In this document: positions 62,681 to 62,767 of the stretch, piece by piece
Numbering within the stretch: the first letter of the stretch is position 1
How the letters are laid out: every line of letters begins with the position of its first letter
Assembly (NCBI RefSeq): GCF_003574675.1
Contig: NZ_QOAZ01000021.1
Coordinates: 1 to 62,767 of the forward strand
From: Azohydromonas sediminis
GTDB taxonomy: Bacteria > Pseudomonadota > Gammaproteobacteria > Burkholderiales > Burkholderiaceae_C
Length of the DNA: 62,767 nucleotides
Reading direction: 5' to 3'
Made by a program: the position numbers and the translations under genes
Notes under the pieces: generated by a model
The model's database searches: none
Seen by the model: the letters and a program-made list of their open reading frames with translations, nothing else
Told to the model about the DNA's origin: nothing

Positions 62681-62767
62681 GTGCGCCGGTCAAAACCGGC
62701 GAGATGTAGTGAATGAAAGAGTCATACGTTGAAGGCTTAGCCAGCTACGGCGGCCCCGAGTCATGCG
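62681..62767 (+). mobile_element. 5' end of a group II intron
   Basis: The segment begins GTGCG, the 5' consensus of group II introns (GUGYG), followed by a perfect stem CGCCGGT/ACCGGCG with a CAAA loop. The frame from 62713 (MKESYVEGLASYGGPESC) matches what I recall of sequence translated from domain I of bacterial group II introns, usually annotated as short hypothetical proteins. The intron continues beyond the window; its reverse transcriptase is not seen. It is on the plus strand, antisense to bclA, and cannot be spliced from bclA mRNA. Confidence 0.7.

Noticed and set aside
62713-62767. Short frame starting MKESYVEGLASYGG as a protein gene
   Set aside because: It overlies the 5' domain of a group II intron; such frames are widely annotated but are RNA structure, not protein.

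Overview
The window reads as a chromosomal contig from a GC-rich betaproteobacterium, most likely a Burkholderiales member of the Rubrivivax/Leptothrix/Aquincola type. This is inferred from gene content: PEP-CTERM/exosortase surface proteins with PrsT, a glyA-nrdR-pilin-ribD-ribE block, two Mla-type genes, a TonB-ExbB-ExbD-ExbD operon, the Entner-Doudoroff pair edd-eda and a benzoate-CoA ligase. Both ends stop in mobile DNA. The left end carries the tail of an unidentified, probably transposase, gene that cuts off a secreted surface-protein gene; the right end carries the first bases of a group II intron. No rRNA, tRNA or CRISPR array was seen. Layout: (1) 1-14500, nearly all minus strand: truncated exosortase-dependent surface protein, PrsT, ribE, a PEP-CTERM gene lodged between ribE and ribD, six type IV minor pilin genes, nrdR, glyA and a lytic transglycosylase. 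(2) 14751-26315, plus strand: ubiD, a multi-hairpin intergenic stretch, a 1,285-residue AsmA/DUF748 protein, then msrA, ABC ATPase, FtsX-like permease, a small secreted protein, a DUF3299 protein, and a three-PAS hybrid histidine kinase. (3) 26316-34570: pdxH, a degenerate MobA-like protein, a ChaC-type cyclotransferase, edd-eda, psd, an alpha/beta hydrolase and a GMC oxidoreductase. (4) 34715-45553: DUF2917 with a divergent LysR, MlaE-MlaD-lipoprotein, PaiB-like protein, gloA, an SDR/MBL/GDT1 group, the TonB operon and an SRAP protein. (5) 45554-53119: rsgA, pterin dehydratase, CAAX-type M48 protease, oligoribonuclease, RhlE-type helicase, FKBP, a TerB-like protein and GluQ-RS. (6) 53134-62767: LysR with divergent pirin-DoxX-flavodoxin, an unrecognised membrane protein, three alpha/beta hydrolases, an AIM24-type protein and benzoate-CoA ligase. 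Two themes stand out. First, two -24/-12 (sigma-54) promoter candidates precede the two exosortase-type surface protein genes, one of them inside the riboflavin gene order. Second, ten genes have a -10-like hexamer exactly 6 nt before the start codon (two more at 7 nt), which predicts many leaderless mRNAs. Other points of interest are an in-frame repeat block that displaces the signal peptide of the DUF3299 protein, a six-hairpin intergenic array, a dispersed ~79-bp repeat placed directly after two stop codons, and the antisense group II intron next to the benzoate-CoA ligase ribosome-binding site.
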